This document shows positions 15,247 to 25,592 of a DNA stretch of 64,000 bases, piece after piece. The notes under the pieces were generated by a model. That model worked only from the letters and a program-made list of their open reading frames with translations. It had not been told where the DNA came from and made no database searches. This DNA is from Pseudomonas sp. B33.4 (lineage in GTDB: Bacteria; Pseudomonadota; Gammaproteobacteria; Pseudomonadales; Pseudomonadaceae), in NCBI RefSeq assembly GCF_034555375.1, contig NZ_CP140706.1, forward strand, positions 5,962,001-6,026,000. The letters run 5' to 3'. The position numbers were made by a program, and so were the translations under genes. Position 1 is the first letter of the stretch, and each line of letters starts with the position of its first letter.

Positions 15247-16929
15247 ATGAACAAGAACAATCGCCATCCTGCAGACGGCAAGAAACCAGTCACCATTTTC
15301 GGCCCGGACTTTCCGTTCGCCTTTGACGACTGGATCGAACATCCGGCCGGCCTCGGCACAATTCCTGAGCACAACCACGGCGCTGAAGTGGCGATTGTCG
15401 GCGCGGGCATCGCCGGTCTGGTGGCCGCTTACGAGCTGATGAAGCTCGGTCTGAAACCGGTGGTTTACGAGGCGTCGAAGCTTGGCGGTCGTTTGCGCTC
15501 GCAGGCCTTCAACGGCACTGACGGCATCGTCGCGGAACTGGGCGGCATGCGTTTCCCGGTGTCTTCCACCGCGTTCTATCACTATGTCGACAAGCTCGGC
15601 CTCGAAACCAAACCTTTCCCGAACCCGCTGACGCCAGCCTCCGGCAGCACGGTGATCGATCTGGAAGGCAAAACCCATTACGCACAGAAACTGGCGGATC
15701 TTCCTGCACTGTTCCAGGAGGTGGCTGACGCCTGGGCGGATGCGCTGGAGGCCGGATCGCAATTCGCCGACATTCAGCAAGCCATTCGCGATCGCGATGT
15801 GCCGCGTCTGAAAGAGCTGTGGAATACCTTGGTGCCGCTGTGGGACGACCGCACGTTCTACGATTTCGTCGCCACCTCGGAAGCCTTCGCCAAGCTGTCG
15901 TTCCATCACCGCGAAGTGTTCGGTCAGGTCGGTTTCGGTACCGGCGGCTGGGATTCGGATTTCCCTAACTCGATGCTGGAAATCTTCCGCGTGGTGATGA
16001 CCAATTGCGACGATCACCAACACTTGGTCGTCGGCGGCGTCGAGCAAGTACCGCAAGGCATCTGGCGGCATGTGCCGGAGCGCTGCGTGCATTGGCCTGA
16101 AGGCACAAGTCTGAAATCCCTGCACCGTGGCGCGCCGCGTTCCGGCGTGAAGAAAATTGCCCACGCACCGGATGGCCGTTTCGCGGTTACCGACAATAAC
16201 GGCGACACCCGCGAATACGCTGCCGTACTGACCACATGCCAGAGTTGGCTGCTGACCACGCAGATCGAATGCGACGAAACCCTGTTCTCGCAGAAGATGT
16301 GGATGGCCCTCGACCGCACGCGCTACATGCAGTCGTCGAAAACATTCGTGATGGTCGACCGGCCGTTCTGGAAGGACAAAGATCCAGAGACCGGCCGCGA
16401 CCTGATGAGCATGACCCTCACCGATCGCCTGACCCGTGGCACCTATCTGTTCGACAACGGCGACGACAAACCGGGCGTGATCTGCCTGTCCTACTCGTGG
16501 ATGAGCGACGCGCTGAAGATGCTCCCGCACCCGGTGGAAAAACGCGTGGAGCTGGCGTTGAATGCGTTGAAAAAGATCTACCCGAAAGTCGACATCGCCG
16601 CGCGAATCATCGGCGACCCGATCACCGTGTCGTGGGAAGCTGACCCATACTTCCTCGGTGCTTTCAAAGGCGCCCTGCCCGGCCACTACCGCTACAACCA
16701 GCGCATGTACGCGCACTTCATGCAGGACGAGATGCCCGCCGAGCAGCGTGGGATTTTCATCGCCGGCGACGACGTTTCGTGGACACCGGCATGGGTGGAA
16801 GGTGCGGTGCAGACCTCGCTCAACGCGGTGTGGGGAATCATGAAGCATTTCGGTGGTTCGACACATAAAGCGAACCCGGGCCCGGGTGATGTGTTCAAAG
16901 ACATCGGCCCTATCGCCCTGCCCGAGTAA
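15247..16929 (+). CDS. davB: L-lysine 2-monooxygenase DavB
   Basis: FAD-dependent monooxygenase that oxidatively decarboxylates L-lysine to 5-aminovaleramide, the first step of the aminovalerate route of lysine use. The 560-residue protein has the dinucleotide motif VAIVGAGIAGLVAAYE (residues ~48-63), then GGRLRSQAF, and a C-terminal FAD motif GIFIAGDDVSWTPAW. These are features of the tryptophan/lysine monooxygenase (flavin amine oxidase) family. Sequence and gene order agree closely with my memory of P. putida davB. The next gene, davA, starts 12 bases after the stop and encodes the amidase that uses its product. Probably regulated by the upstream Lrp protein. Substrate assignment to lysine rather than tryptophan rests on overall resemblance and the davA neighbour. 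Confidence 0.92.
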   Translation: MNKNNRHPADGKKPVTIFGPDFPFAFDDWIEHPAGLGTIPEHNHGAEVAIVGAGIAGLVAAYELMKLGLKPVVYEASKLGGRLRSQAFNGTDGIVAELGGMRFPVSSTAFYHYVDKLGLETKPFPNPLTPASGSTVIDLEGKTHYAQKLADLPALFQEVADAWADALEAGSQFADIQQAIRDRDVPRLKELWNTLVPLWDDRTFYDFVATSEAFAKLSFHHREVFGQVGFGTGGWDSDFPNSMLEIFRVVMTNCDDHQHLVVGGVEQVPQGIWRHVPERCVHWPEGTSLKSLHRGAPRSGVKKIAHAPDGRFAVTDNNGDTREYAAVLTTCQSWLLTTQIECDETLFSQKMWMALDRTRYMQSSKTFVMVDRPFWKDKDPETGRDLMSMTLTDRLTRGTYLFDNGDDKPGVICLSYSWMSDALKMLPHPVEKRVELALNALKKIYPKVDIAARIIGDPITVSWEADPYFLGAFKGALPGHYRYNQRMYAHFMQDEMPAEQRGIFIAGDDVSWTPAWVEGAVQTSLNAVWGIMKHFGGSTHKANPGPGDVFKDIGPIALPE

Positions 16930-16941
16930 GAGGAATCCCTG

Positions 16942-17736
16942 ATGCGTGTAGCCCTTTACCAATGTCCGCCACTGCCCCTGGACCCCGCCGCCAACCTGCA
17001 ACGCCTGCACCAATTGGCGATGGAGGCCAAGGGCGCCGACCTGCTGGTGCTGCCGGAGATGTTCATGACCGGCTACAACATTGGCGCCGAAGCGGTCAGC
17101 ACACTGGCCGAGGTCTACAACGGAGAATGGGCGCAGCAGATCGGCCGGATCGCCAAGGCTGCCGGTTTGGCGATTGTGTATGGTTATCCTGAGCGCACCG
17201 CCGACGGGCAGATCTACAACGCCGTGCAGTTGATCGATTCGCACGGTGAGCGCCTGTGCAATTACCGCAAGACGCATCTGTTCGGTGATCTGGATCGCTC
17301 GATGTTCAGCCCGGGTGATGATGACTTCCCCATCGTCGAACTCAACGGCTGGAAGCTCGGCTTCCTGATCTGCTACGACCTCGAGTTTCCGGAAAACACC
17401 CGACGTCTGGCGCTCGCCGGCGCCGAGCTGATTCTGGTGCCGACGGCGAATATGATTCCGTTTGATTTCGTCGCTGACGTCACCGTGCGTTCGCGCGCCT
17501 TCGAAAACCAGTGCTACGTAGCCTACGCCAACTATTGCGGCAGCGAAGGCGACATCCACTATTGCGGGCAAAGCAGCATCGCCGCGCCGGATGGCAGCCG
17601 TATCGCCCAGGCCGGACTCGACGAAGCGCTGATCATCGGCGAACTCGATCGACAGTTGATGCTCGACTCCCGCGCCGCCAATCGCTACCTCAGCGATCGC
17701 CGCCCGGAGCTTTACGGCGCGCTCAACCAGCGCTAA
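16942..17736 (+). CDS. davA: 5-aminovaleramide amidohydrolase DavA (nitrilase family)
   Basis: A 264-residue carbon-nitrogen hydrolase that converts 5-aminovaleramide from DavB to 5-aminovalerate and ammonia. The Glu-Lys-Cys triad of the nitrilase superfamily is in place: E39 in LLVLPEMF, K110 in NYRKTHLF, C144 in FLICYDLEFPE. Its length is normal. It starts 12 bases after davB with AGAGGA ahead of the ATG, so the two form one transcription unit. Further steps (davT, davD to glutarate) are not in this window. Confidence 0.93.
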   Translation: MRVALYQCPPLPLDPAANLQRLHQLAMEAKGADLLVLPEMFMTGYNIGAEAVSTLAEVYNGEWAQQIGRIAKAAGLAIVYGYPERTADGQIYNAVQLIDSHGERLCNYRKTHLFGDLDRSMFSPGDDDFPIVELNGWKLGFLICYDLEFPENTRRLALAGAELILVPTANMIPFDFVADVTVRSRAFENQCYVAYANYCGSEGDIHYCGQSSIAAPDGSRIAQAGLDEALIIGELDRQLMLDSRAANRYLSDRRPELYGALNQR

Positions 17737-17774
17737 TCCGCTAGCATTGGCACTTCACTGTTCTGGAAGTGCCC

Positions 17775-20189
17775 ATGCCTGCGCCGACTCACCCCCGTCC
17801 CCACACTGAAACCCTGGCCAATGGCTTGCGCGTGACCCTGCGTCATGTGCCCGGTCTGAAGCGCAGCGCCGCTGCCTTGCGGGTGGCTGCCGGTAGCCAT
17901 GACGTGCCGCTGGCGTGGCCGGGGCTGGCGCATTTTCTTGAGCATTTGCTGTTTCTCGGCACCGAGCGCTTTCCGACGAATGAAGGGCTGATGGCTTACG
18001 TGCAAGGTCACGGTGGCCAAGTGAATGCCAGCACCCGCGAACGCACCACTGAAGTTTTCTTTGAGCTGCCGACACGCTCGTTCAGTGCTGGGCTGGAGCG
18101 CCTGTCAGACATGCTCGCCAAACCGCGCATGAATCTGGAGGATCAGTTGCGGGAACGGGAAGTGTTGCAGGCGGAATTTGTCGCATGGTCGCAGAATCCT
18201 GCTGCACAACAGCAGTTTTCTTTGTTTGGAGGGTTACCGGCTGAGCATCCGTTGCGCGGGTTTCATGCGGGGAATCGGGACAGCCTGCAAATTGAGCAGC
18301 CCGTGTTTCAACAGGCGTTGAAAGATTTCCACCAACGGTTTTATCGGACCGGGCAAATGACGTTGAGCCTGGTTGGGCCGCAGGGTCTTGAAGAGTTAAA
18401 AGTACTGGCTGAGCAATTTTCGCAAGCCTTACCGGCTGGGGATAACGTTGCGCAGGCTATGCCCCTGCCGTTAGCGGTGAAAAGTTATCAACAGGTCGAT
18501 GAGCAACGCGGCAATTTGTTGTTGGCGTTTGAAGCCCTGCCTGAATCGTCCAGCGAGGCTCTGGCGTTTCTCTGTCATTGGCTGAACAGCGCCAAACCCG
18601 GTGGATTACTGGCGCAGTTACAGGTGCAAAATCTGGCGGATGAATTGAAAGCGACACCGGTGTATCAGTTTGCCGGGCAAGCGTTGCTGCATCTTGAATT
18701 CATCGCACCTGCCGAATCGTTTAACGCCATTCGCGAACAACTGCTCGATTGGCTGAGTTTCTTCGCTCAGCAAGATTGGACGCCATTGCGCAAGGAATAC
18801 GCAGCCCTGCTGCAACGCCAGCAGCAAGCCAGCGGCGCACTGCAACTGGCGCGGCTCGACAGTGAGCAATTGGAAAATGGCCTGTCCGAGACAGGCGTAA
18901 CAGCCCTCACACAGATCCTCGGCGAAATCGGCACTGTGGATAACTTCGGCGATCACTGGCATCTGCCCACAGCCAATCCGTTCCTGCGAGCCAATGAACC
19001 GTTGGCAAACGCCGGATTGATTCGCGGCCAGACCAGCGCCCACCGTGGCTTGCGCACGTTCGCTCAGGATCGTTCGCGCGGTCGTCGCGAGCGTTCGCCG
19101 ATGCAGTTCAGCCCGGCGTTGCCGGACAACAGTGATGAAGGTGCGATTTATCTGCGCTGGCAGGTTCAGGCCGCCGCCAGCACTGATCTGCAATTGCGCT
19201 TGCAGCGCAGTCTTCGGCAAACGCAGCAAGATGCGCATGAGGCCGGCGTCGAGCTGACTTTCAGCACCACTGGCAATCAATGGCTGCTGAAACTCACCGG
19301 TCTGCAGGAGCCAATGCCCGGCGTCCTCGAGCACGCGCTGAAATGTCTGACACAGGTTGACGCCGATTCACCGCTTACTGAGCCGCAAACGCCTCTGATC
19401 CCCATTCGCCAACTGCTCGAAGCGTTGCCGGAACATGTTTTGCCATCAGCCAGAACCGGCGGCGAAGCCAATCCCCTGTGGACAACTTCACGCTGGGACG
19501 GCCTCGCCCTTGGGCTCAACCCACAAACGCAATCCGCCATGGGCCTGGCCCTGAGCCGTATTCCCGGGAGCCCGCACAATCAGTTGCCTGCGCCGACAGC
19601 CGTGGCTGCGCAAAAACACTGGAGCCACATCGATACCGCATCCAGCGAACACGCCTTCCTGCTGTACTGCCCGACCGCCAACCGCGACATCGCCGACGAA
19701 GCCGCTTGGCGAATGCTCGCGCAGGTGTGCCAGACGCCGTTCTATCAGCGTCTGCGGGGCGAATTGCAATTGGGCTATGCGGTCTTCAGCGCACTGCGCC
19801 AGATTCACGGCCAAACGGCCATGCTGTTCGGCGTGCAATCCCCGAACACCCAACCCGCGGAACTGCTTGGCCACATTCGGCAGTTCTTCGAAAGTCTGCC
19901 AAAGCTGATTGAAAAGATGAATGAGTCGAGCTTCGAGCAACAGCGCCAGAGCCTCGCCGATCAATTCGACAACGCCAATCTGTCCAGTAAAGACGCCGCC
20001 GAACTGCTCTGGCAGGCCAAACTCGCGGGCCATTCGTCGGATTATCTTGAGCAGTTGCCCGCCGCCATCCTGAAACTGGATCGCCAGTCATTGCTCGCAG
20101 CTGCTCAGCGTTTGATCAACGCAGACGGCGGCTGGCTCTGTCTCGCAAGCGATCCGGTGCCCGAAACTCCGTGGCAAGCGGCAAATTGA
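17775..20189 (+). CDS. pqqF: PQQ biosynthesis protease PqqF (M16 family)
   Basis: Zinc protease of the insulinase (M16) family that cleaves the PqqA peptide after PqqE has cross-linked its Glu and Tyr. The inverted zinc motif is HFLEH (H53, E56, H57), with a further glutamate in the TTEVFFE segment. The ~804-residue length covers the four-domain M16 layout; the C-terminal half is degenerate as usual. I use the ATG at 17775 with GGAAG ahead; a GTG lies six bases upstream. It begins ~40 bases after davA, the gene order dav-pqqF-pqqA seen in some pseudomonads. Intergenic distance to pqqA is 156 bases, room for a separate promoter for the pqqA-E genes. Confidence 0.92.
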   Translation: MPAPTHPRPHTETLANGLRVTLRHVPGLKRSAAALRVAAGSHDVPLAWPGLAHFLEHLLFLGTERFPTNEGLMAYVQGHGGQVNASTRERTTEVFFELPTRSFSAGLERLSDMLAKPRMNLEDQLREREVLQAEFVAWSQNPAAQQQFSLFGGLPAEHPLRGFHAGNRDSLQIEQPVFQQALKDFHQRFYRTGQMTLSLVGPQGLEELKVLAEQFSQALPAGDNVAQAMPLPLAVKSYQQVDEQRGNLLLAFEALPESSSEALAFLCHWLNSAKPGGLLAQLQVQNLADELKATPVYQFAGQALLHLEFIAPAESFNAIREQLLDWLSFFAQQDWTPLRKEYAALLQRQQQASGALQLARLDSEQLENGLSETGVTALTQILGEIGTVDNFGDHWHLPTANPFLRANEPLANAGLIRGQTSAHRGLRTFAQDRSRGRRERSPMQFSPALPDNSDEGAIYLRWQVQAAASTDLQLRLQRSLRQTQQDAHEAGVELTFSTTGNQWLLKLTGLQEPMPGVLEHALKCLTQVDADSPLTEPQTPLIPIRQLLEALPEHVLPSARTGGEANPLWTTSRWDGLALGLNPQTQSAMGLALSRIPGSPHNQLPAPTAVAAQKHWSHIDTASSEHAFLLYCPTANRDIADEAAWRMLAQVCQTPFYQRLRGELQLGYAVFSALRQIHGQTAMLFGVQSPNTQPAELLGHIRQFFESLPKLIEKMNESSFEQQRQSLADQFDNANLSSKDAAELLWQAKLAGHSSDYLEQLPAAILKLDRQSLLAAAQRLINADGGWLCLASDPVPETPWQAAN

Positions 20190-20345
20190 TCATTACCGAG
20201 GCTGCAAGGAGCTTTCTCAAAGATTCACGGGCATTTAGCCGGAAATTTTGAGTAACATAGCAGCCTAACTACTTGGAACATCTCTGCGCTGCCGTGGACT
20301 ATAACTATGGACAGCGCTATCCCACCCACCCTGAGGAGACACACC

Positions 20346-20420
20346 ATGTCCTGGACAAAACCTGCTTACACCGACCTGCGTATCGGCTTCGAAGTCACCA
20401 TGTACTTCGCCAGCCGCTGA
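20346..20420 (+). CDS. pqqA: PQQ precursor peptide PqqA
   Basis: A 24-residue ribosomal peptide ending in [15 protein letters not shown]. The conserved ExxxY (Glu in FEVTMY and the Tyr) supplies all carbons and nitrogens of pyrroloquinoline quinone. GAGGAG stands before the ATG, a strong ribosome binding site. It is followed by a hairpin before pqqB. Confidence 0.98.
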
Positions 20421-20446
20421 GTTCTGCTTACGTAGAATTGCAGTGC

Positions 20447-20474
20447 AACGCCTCGGCTCGCCGGGGCGTTTTAT
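20447..20474 (+). terminator. Terminator-like hairpin between pqqA and pqqB
   Basis: AACGCC.CGGC pairs with GCCG.GGCGTT around TC, with one unpaired base on each side, followed by TTATTTT. Partial termination here would make pqqA mRNA more abundant than the downstream enzyme mRNA, which fits the need for large amounts of the peptide precursor. Confidence 0.7.
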
Positions 20475-20501
20475 TTTCCGAGTTGAAATGATGGAGTGTT
20501 C

Positions 20502-21413
20502 ATGTTCGTCCAGATTCTGGGTTCGGCCGCTGGCGGCGGTTTTCCGCAGTGGAACTGCAACTGCGTCAACTGCGCAGGCTTTCGCAACGGCAGCCTGAAT
20601 GCCAAGGCCCGCACCCAATCGTCCATCGCGATTTCCGACGACGGCGTGAACTGGGTGCTGTGCAACGCCTCGCCGGACATCCGCGCGCAGTTGCAAAGCT
20701 TCGCCCCGATGCAACCGGGCCGCGCCCTGCGTGACACTGGCATCAGCGCGATCATTCTGATGGACAGCCAGATCGACCACACCACCGGCCTGCTCAGCCT
20801 GCGCGAAGGCTGCCCGCATCAGGTCTGGTGCACGGACATGGTTCATGAAGACCTCAGTACCGGTTTCCCGCTGTTCAAGATGCTCACCCACTGGAACGGC
20901 GGGCTGGACTGGAACCGCATCGAACTCGATCAGAGCTTCACTGTGGCAGCGTGCCCGAACCTGCGTTTCACCCCGCTGCCATTGCGCAGCGCGGCGCCGC
21001 CCTACTCGCCGCATCGCTTCGATCCGCACCCGGGCGACAACATCGGTTTGATCGTTGAAGACTTGAAGACTGGCGGCAAGCTGTTCTATGCGCCGGGTCT
21101 GGGCAAGGTTGACGCGCCGCTGCTGGAGATCATGGCCGGTAGCGATTGCCTGCTGGTCGACGGCACGATGTGGGACGACGATGAAATGCAGCGCCGTGGC
21201 GTCGGCACTCGCACCGGTCGTGAGATGGGCCATCTGGCGCAGAACGGGCCTGGCGGCATGCTCGAAGTGCTGGAACAACTGCCAGAGCAGCGCAAGGTGC
21301 TTATCCACATCAACAACACCAACCCGATTCTCGATGAGGATTCGCCGGAGCGTGCCGAACTGGCGCGGCGTAATGTTGAAGTGGCGTTCGATGGCATGAG
21401 TATTGTGCTGTAG
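20502..21413 (+). CDS. pqqB: PQQ biosynthesis protein PqqB
   Basis: A 303-residue metallo-beta-lactamase-fold protein of PQQ synthesis, proposed to hydroxylate the tyrosine part of the precursor. It opens with [18 protein letters not shown] (Cys cluster that can bind zinc) and contains [17 protein letters not shown], a typical PqqB segment in the degenerate metal site. The ATG at 20502 has GGAG six bases ahead; an in-frame codon two positions earlier is less well placed. It follows pqqA through the terminator-like hairpin. A REPIN separates it from pqqC. Confidence 0.95.
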   Translation: MFVQILGSAAGGGFPQWNCNCVNCAGFRNGSLNAKARTQSSIAISDDGVNWVLCNASPDIRAQLQSFAPMQPGRALRDTGISAIILMDSQIDHTTGLLSLREGCPHQVWCTDMVHEDLSTGFPLFKMLTHWNGGLDWNRIELDQSFTVAACPNLRFTPLPLRSAAPPYSPHRFDPHPGDNIGLIVEDLKTGGKLFYAPGLGKVDAPLLEIMAGSDCLLVDGTMWDDDEMQRRGVGTRTGREMGHLAQNGPGGMLEVLEQLPEQRKVLIHINNTNPILDEDSPERAELARRNVEVAFDGMSIVL

Positions 21414-21423
21414 CGGATGGCCC

Positions 21424-21497
21424 CATCGCTGGCAAGGCAGCTCCCACAAGGTTCTGTGGCGTACACAAAACCTGTGGGAGCTGGCTTGCCAGCGATG
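21424..21497. repeat. REPIN (TGGCTTGCCAGCGATG type)
   Basis: Arms CATCGCTGGCAA..GCTCCCACA and TGTGGGAGCTGGCTTGCCAG..ATG face each other over ~30 bases, forming a long hairpin between pqqB and pqqC. Confidence 0.8.
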
Positions 21498-21547
21498 ACG
21501 TCCTGACAGACACCACAGAATCCAACGGTTGTTCCCGGAGAACAGAC

Positions 21548-22300
21548 ATGACTGACACGCCAATGTCCCCCACCGAATTCGAAGCGGCCCTGCGCGCCAA
21601 AGGCGCCTACTACCACATCTACCACCCCTATCATGTGACGATGTATGAAGGCCGCGCCACTCGCGAGCAGATTCAGGGCTGGGTCGCCAACCGCTTCTAC
21701 TATCAGGTGAACATCCCCCTGAAAGACGCGGCGATCCTCGCCAACTGCCCGGACCGCGAAATCCGCCGCGAATGGATTCAGCGCCTGCTCGACCACGACG
21801 GTGCTCCCGGCGAAGACGGCGGCATCGAAGCCTGGCTGCGTCTCGGTCAAGCGGTCGGTCTCGATCCGGATCAACTGCGCTCCCAGGAATTGGTATTGCC
21901 CGGCGTGCGTTTCGCCGTCGACGCCTACGTCAACTTCGCCCGTCGCGCCAGTTGGCAGGAAGCCGCCAGCAGCTCGCTGACTGAACTGTTCGCGCCGCAG
22001 ATCCACCAATCGCGCCTCGACAGCTGGCCGCAGCATTACCCGTGGATCGACCCCGCCGGTTACGAATACTTCCGCACCCGCCTCGGTCAGGCACGGCGTG
22101 ATGTCGAGCATGGTCTGGCGATCACGCTCGAGCACTACAAGACGCGCGAAGGCCAGGAGCGCATGCTGGAAATTCTCCAGTTCAAACTGGACATTCTTTG
22201 GAGCATGCTCGATGCCATGAGCATGGCCTACGAATTGAACCGCCCGCCGTATCACAGCGTCACCGAACAACGCGTCTGGCATAAAGGAATCACCTTATGA
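21548..22300 (+). CDS. pqqC: Pyrroloquinoline-quinone synthase PqqC
   Basis: Cofactor-less oxidase that performs the final ring closure and eight-electron oxidation of AHQQ to PQQ. The 250-residue all-helical protein shows family segments such as [12 protein letters not shown] near the N-terminus, [18 protein letters not shown], and [13 protein letters not shown] near the C-terminus, including His and Tyr residues of the active site. A GGAG-type site precedes the ATG. The stop overlaps the pqqD start (ATGA), so translation is coupled. Confidence 0.97.
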   Translation: MTDTPMSPTEFEAALRAKGAYYHIYHPYHVTMYEGRATREQIQGWVANRFYYQVNIPLKDAAILANCPDREIRREWIQRLLDHDGAPGEDGGIEAWLRLGQAVGLDPDQLRSQELVLPGVRFAVDAYVNFARRASWQEAASSSLTELFAPQIHQSRLDSWPQHYPWIDPAGYEYFRTRLGQARRDVEHGLAITLEHYKTREGQERMLEILQFKLDILWSMLDAMSMAYELNRPPYHSVTEQRVWHKGITL

Positions 22301-22572
22301 GTTTCGACCGCAGCCAAGTCCCGACCTGGCGTCCCGGCTACCGCTTCCAGTACGAGCCGGCGCAGAAAGGCCATGTGCTGCTCTACCCCGAAGGCATGAT
22401 CAAACTCAACGAAACCGCTGCGTTGATCGGCGGTTTGATCGACGGCGAACGCGATGTCGCGGCGATCATCGCCAAACTCGACGAGCAGTTCCCCGGCGTG
22501 CCCGAGCTCGGTGACGACATCGAGCAATTCATGGAGGTTGCCCGTGCACAGCACTGGATCACCCTTGGCTGA
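22297..22572 (+). CDS. pqqD: PqqA-binding chaperone PqqD
   Basis: A 91-residue winged-helix peptide chaperone (RiPP recognition element) that presents PqqA to the radical SAM enzyme PqqE. Core segments are [20 protein letters not shown], then [15 protein letters not shown] and the helical [18 protein letters not shown]. The start overlaps pqqC by four bases and the 3' end overlaps pqqE by 29 bases, the tight coupling expected of interacting proteins. Confidence 0.97.
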   Translation: MSFDRSQVPTWRPGYRFQYEPAQKGHVLLYPEGMIKLNETAALIGGLIDGERDVAAIIAKLDEQFPGVPELGDDIEQFMEVARAQHWITLG

Positions 22573-23704
22573 TCTGCCGGCAAAACCTGAAGTCGGCCTG
22601 CCGCTGTGGTTGCTCGCCGAGCTGACGTATCGCTGCCCGCTGCAATGCCCGTACTGCTCCAATCCACTGGATTTCGCCGAGCAGGGCAAAGAGCTGAGCA
22701 CCGAGCAGTGGATTAAGGTGTTCCGCGAGGCGCGGGAGATGGGCGCGGCGCAACTGGGTTTTTCCGGCGGCGAGCCGCTGGTGCGTCAGGATCTCGCCGA
22801 GCTGATTCATGAAGCACGACAGTTGGGCTTCTACACCAACCTGATCACCTCCGGCATCGGCCTGACCGAGCAGAAAATCAGCGACTTCAAGAAAGCCGGC
22901 CTCGATCACATCCAGATCAGTTTCCAGGCCAGCGATGAGCAAGTGAACAACCTGCTCGCCGGCTCGAAAAAGGCCTTCGCACAGAAGCTGGAAATGGCCC
23001 GTGCGGTCAAAGCCCACGGTTATCCGATGGTGCTGAACTTCGTCACCCATCGGCACAACATCGACAAGATCGACCGCATCATTGAGCTGTGTATTGCGCT
23101 CGAGGCGGACTTCGTCGAACTCGCCACCTGCCAGTTCTACGGTTGGGCCCAGCTCAATCGCGTCGGCCTGTTGCCGACCAAAGAGCAACTGGTCCGTGCC
23201 GAACGCATCACCAACGAATATCGGGCGAAACTGGAAGCCGAAGGGCATCCATGCAAGCTGATTTTCGTTACTCCGGATTATTACGAAGAACGCCCGAAAG
23301 CCTGCATGAACGGCTGGGGCAGTATCTTTCTGACAGTCACGCCGGATGGCACCGCCCTGCCCTGCCATGGTGCCCGGCAGATGCCGGTTCAGTTTCCCAA
23401 TGTGCGCGATCACAGCATGCAGCACATCTGGTATGACTCGTTCGGCTTCAACCGCTTTCGCGGTTACGACTGGATGCCCGAGCCGTGCCGCTCCTGCGAT
23501 GAAAAAGAAAAGGACTTCGGCGGCTGCCGCTGCCAGGCGTTCATGCTCACCGGCGATGCGAGCAATGCTGACCCGGTGTGCAGCAAATCCGAACATCACG
23601 GCGTGATTCTCAAGGCCCGCGAAGAAGCCGAGACAGCCACTCAAACCATCGAACAATTGGCCTTTCGCAATGAACGAAACTCACGCCTCATCGCCAAGGG
23701 CTGA
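22544..23704 (+). CDS. pqqE: PqqA peptide cyclase PqqE (radical SAM)
   Basis: Radical SAM enzyme that forms the carbon-carbon bond between Glu and Tyr of PqqA. The first iron-sulfur cluster is bound by C31, C35 and C38 ([13 protein letters not shown]). The SPASM region near the C-terminus supplies further cysteines ([28 protein letters not shown]). I choose the GTG at 22544, which has GGAGG seven bases ahead and gives a 386-residue protein of usual size. The frame is open further upstream but only as pqqD shadow. It overlaps pqqD at its start and the S9 peptidase gene at its end. Confidence 0.96.
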   Translation: MHSTGSPLADLPAKPEVGLPLWLLAELTYRCPLQCPYCSNPLDFAEQGKELSTEQWIKVFREAREMGAAQLGFSGGEPLVRQDLAELIHEARQLGFYTNLITSGIGLTEQKISDFKKAGLDHIQISFQASDEQVNNLLAGSKKAFAQKLEMARAVKAHGYPMVLNFVTHRHNIDKIDRIIELCIALEADFVELATCQFYGWAQLNRVGLLPTKEQLVRAERITNEYRAKLEAEGHPCKLIFVTPDYYEERPKACMNGWGSIFLTVTPDGTALPCHGARQMPVQFPNVRDHSMQHIWYDSFGFNRFRGYDWMPEPCRSCDEKEKDFGGCRCQAFMLTGDASNADPVCSKSEHHGVILKAREEAETATQTIEQLAFRNERNSRLIAKG

Positions 23705-25481
23705 GCCTTTCAGCGCCTCGCAAGCCGTCGCTGCCGGCATGGACTTCGCCGAGTTGCAGCTCGGCGCCAATGGGCTGTTCTGGAATGAATATCGCCCGGA
23801 AGATGCCGCGTGCCGGATTTGGCATTGGCGCGAAGGGGTGGCGAGATGTCTGACGCCGGATGGTTTCAGTGTGCGCAGTCGCGTCTACGAATATGGCGGT
23901 GGCGCGTTTTGTCTGACGCCGGATGGAGTGGTTTTCGTCGCTGAGGCGGATCAGCAGTTGTATCGGCAGAAACTCGGTGGCGAGCCGGAAGCATTGACCT
24001 CGGGTGAGTGCCGTTATGGCGATCTGCATTTTGCTTTCGGCCAAGTGCTGGCGGTCGAAGAACAGCAAGATCAGCATCGGCTCGTAGCAATCGATCTGGC
24101 TGACGGGACGCGGCATTTATTGGCTGAAGGCGCGGATTTTTATGCGGCGCCAATCCTTAGTGTGGATCGCCAGCGTTTGGCCTGGATCGAGTGGAGCCGG
24201 CCACATCAGCCGTGGACGTCGACACGGATGATGGTGGCTGAGCGTTCGACCAATGGCGCTTTTGGTTCGCCGCGATGCGTTGCCGGCGCCGAGTTTGAAG
24301 AGTCCATCCAACAACCACGATTCGATGCCGAAAATCGCCTTTATTGCCTGACCGATCGTGGTGGATTCTGGCAGCCGTGGGCCGAGACTTGCGACGGTTT
24401 GGAGCCATTACCTGCTGCGCAAGCCGATCACGCGCCAGCACCGTGGCAACTGGGTGGCTGCACGTGGCTGCCTGTTGATAATTCGTTTTTGGCGAGCTGG
24501 AGCGAAGGTGGTTTTGGTCGCCTGACGCTCGGTGACGCAGATTTCACTGGTGACTACAGCCGCTTCCGTCATCTCGCTGTGGATGAGCGATTTATCTACT
24601 GCATCGCCGCCTCACCGATCAGTCCTTCGGCGGTCATCGCCATTGATCGAACCACGCGAGAAGTGAACGTGCTGGTGGGTGGCGTGGCGCCCTTGCCTGC
24701 TGAGCGCATCAGTCGTCCGCAAACACTGCGCTACCCAAGTGGTTCAGGCCAAGCTCACGGCTTCTTCTATCCATCCATGAGCGGCGAGACGAAACCGCCG
24801 CTGGTGGTGTTCATCCACGGCGGCCCGACATCGGCCTGCTATCCAATGCTTGATCCGCGCATTCAGTACTGGACGCAACGTGGCTTCGCCGTCGCTGATC
24901 TCAACTATCGCGGCAGCAGCGGATATGGCCGGGAATATCGCCAGGCCTTGTACCTGAGCTGGGGTGAAGTGGATGTCGAGGATGCTTGCGCGGTGGTGAG
25001 CTATCTCGCCGAGCAGGGTTTGATCGACGGTGAGCGCGCATTTATTCGGGGTGGCAGCGCAGGCGGCTACACCACGTTATGTGCGCTGGCGTTCAAACAA
25101 GTTTTCCGCGCTGGAGCAAGTTTGTACGGCGTTAGCGATCCGGTTGCGTTGGCTCGAGCAACGCACAAATTTGAGGGTGATTATCTGGACTGGCTGATCG
25201 GCGATCCCGAACAGGACGCCGAACGCTACGCCGCCCGCACACCCTTGCTGCACGCGGGCAATATCCGGGTGCCGGTAATCTTTTTTCAGGGTGAACTGGA
25301 CGCTGTCGTTGTCCCGCAACAGACCCGCGACATGGTCACGGCACTCGAGCAGAACAGCATCCCGGTCGAAGCGCATTACTACCCCGACGAACGCCACGGC
25401 TTCCGCCGCGCGGCCAATCAGGCGCATGCGCTGGAGCAGGAGTGGAAGTTCTATCGGCGGGTGATGGGATTTACAGACTGA
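23670..25481 (+). CDS. S9 prolyl-oligopeptidase family peptidase of the pqq cluster
   Basis: A 603-residue serine peptidase. An N-terminal beta-propeller-like half is followed by an alpha/beta-hydrolase domain with nucleophile GGSAGGY (about residue 456), Asp in [10 protein letters not shown] and His in DERHGFRR. Its gene starts 35 bases inside the end of pqqE and in the same direction, so it belongs to the pqq operon. In P. fluorescens pqq clusters a peptidase gene is found at this place and has been named pqqM, as far as I recall. Participation in PqqA processing is possible but PqqF is the established protease. No signal peptide, so likely cytoplasmic. Confidence 0.88.
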   Translation: MNETHASSPRAEPFSASQAVAAGMDFAELQLGANGLFWNEYRPEDAACRIWHWREGVARCLTPDGFSVRSRVYEYGGGAFCLTPDGVVFVAEADQQLYRQKLGGEPEALTSGECRYGDLHFAFGQVLAVEEQQDQHRLVAIDLADGTRHLLAEGADFYAAPILSVDRQRLAWIEWSRPHQPWTSTRMMVAERSTNGAFGSPRCVAGAEFEESIQQPRFDAENRLYCLTDRGGFWQPWAETCDGLEPLPAAQADHAPAPWQLGGCTWLPVDNSFLASWSEGGFGRLTLGDADFTGDYSRFRHLAVDERFIYCIAASPISPSAVIAIDRTTREVNVLVGGVAPLPAERISRPQTLRYPSGSGQAHGFFYPSMSGETKPPLVVFIHGGPTSACYPMLDPRIQYWTQRGFAVADLNYRGSSGYGREYRQALYLSWGEVDVEDACAVVSYLAEQGLIDGERAFIRGGSAGGYTTLCALAFKQVFRAGASLYGVSDPVALARATHKFEGDYLDWLIGDPEQDAERYAARTPLLHAGNIRVPVIFFQGELDAVVVPQQTRDMVTALEQNSIPVEAHYYPDERHGFRRAANQAHALEQEWKFYRRVMGFTD

Positions 25482-25491
25482 AACCCTCTTC

Positions 25492-25577
25492 CTGTAGGAG
25501 CTGCGGCACGCTGCGATCTTTTGATCCTGATCCTCGAATTAAAATCAAAAGATCGCAGCGTGCCGCAGCTCCTACAG
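25492..25577. repeat. Perfect 34-bp inverted repeat (REP-like palindrome)
   Basis: CTGTAGGAGCTGCGGCACG.. (25492-25525) is exactly mirrored by 25544-25577 with an 18-base spacer. It lies between the convergent S9 peptidase and YqaE-like genes and may act as a bidirectional terminator. A degenerate relative is at 30445-30521. Confidence 0.85.
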
Positions 25578-25592
25578 GTTTATGCCGCTGAC

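Noticed and set aside
15241..17571. 776-codon minus-strand open frame across davB-davA
   Set aside because: Antisense shadow of two clearly conserved genes; produced by the GC-rich codon pattern. Same applies to long antisense frames over the acyl-CoA dehydrogenases, pqqE, glcB and the TonB receptor.
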